Shown here one piece after another: positions 6,353 through 6,433 of a DNA stretch of 6,433 nt (its first letter is position 1; each line of letters opens with the position of its first letter). The stretch is from an uncultured Bacteroidales bacterium (GTDB lineage Bacteria > Bacteroidota > Bacteroidia > Bacteroidales > Paludibacteraceae): NCBI GenBank assembly GCA_900556095.1, contig USNU01000087.1, positions 1 to 6,433 of the forward strand, written 5' to 3'. The notes under the pieces are model-generated. The model had not been told where the DNA came from. It was given only the letters and a program-made list of their open reading frames with translations, and did no database searches. The position numbers were made by a program, and so were the translations under genes.

Positions 6353-6433
6353 TTATTTGGTGGTTTTGAGTTTGCGGGTAGAGCGTGTAGCGGGTTTCTC
6401 CTGCGGGATATCTGTTGCCGATGCGGTTTCGGG
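6353..6433 (-). CDS. 3' end of an unidentified gene, cut by the window edge
   Basis: The last 26 codons are open from the window edge to a TAA at 6353-6355. They encode a low-complexity tail that begins PETASATDIPQEKP and ends in TRSTRKLKTTK, rich in Thr, Lys and Arg. Such basic, disordered tails occur on DNA- or RNA-binding and other proteins, so no function follows. The frame is supported by its stop lying 26 bp before the outer-membrane protein start, a spacing expected for an upstream operon partner. A chance open frame of this length is possible. Confidence 0.5.
   Translation of the reverse strand, partial: PETASATDIPQEKPATRSTRKLKTTK

Overview
The window looks like chromosomal DNA from a Bacteroidota species, most likely of the order Bacteroidales. 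The grounds are the close Bacteroides-type sequence of its GAPDH, a Bacteroidales-type family 28-like glycosyltransferase and DnaG, a small outer-membrane beta-barrel protein, AT-rich translation leaders without Shine-Dalgarno sequences, and one promoter of the Bacteroidetes -33/-7 type. I cannot name the species.

Every gene I can support is on the minus strand, so transcription runs right to left. From the right edge: the last 26 codons of an unidentified gene (6353-6433); an outer-membrane beta-barrel protein (5595-6326); DNA primase dnaG with a TTG start (3540-5537); a radical SAM protein (2682-3449); and a glycosyltransferase of the MurG/GT28 type (1640-2614). The gaps between these genes are 26 to 90 bp and hold no recognisable promoter or terminator, so they could form one transcription unit. 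It would end at a hairpin plus T-rich tract at 1581-1609. A 534-bp gene-free stretch follows. It contains nested inverted repeats, a threefold 11-bp tandem repeat and the promoter of gap. The gap gene (95-1105) is a separate transcription unit with its own strong terminator at 41-70.

The genes are housekeeping or envelope functions (glycolysis, replication priming, glycan synthesis, outer membrane) and do not form an obvious shared pathway. I see no mobile element, CRISPR array, toxin-antitoxin pair, defence island, tRNA or rRNA. The most notable non-coding signal is a family of AT-rich repeats of the 7-bp unit AATTATG. It fills the gaps upstream of the glycosyltransferase and radical SAM genes as an imperfect inverted repeat, and abuts dnaG as a half copy. 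A second candidate is the structured gene-free stretch at about 1380-1580. Neither is proof of a new system; both look like dispersed intergenic elements that a genome-wide search could confirm or dismiss.
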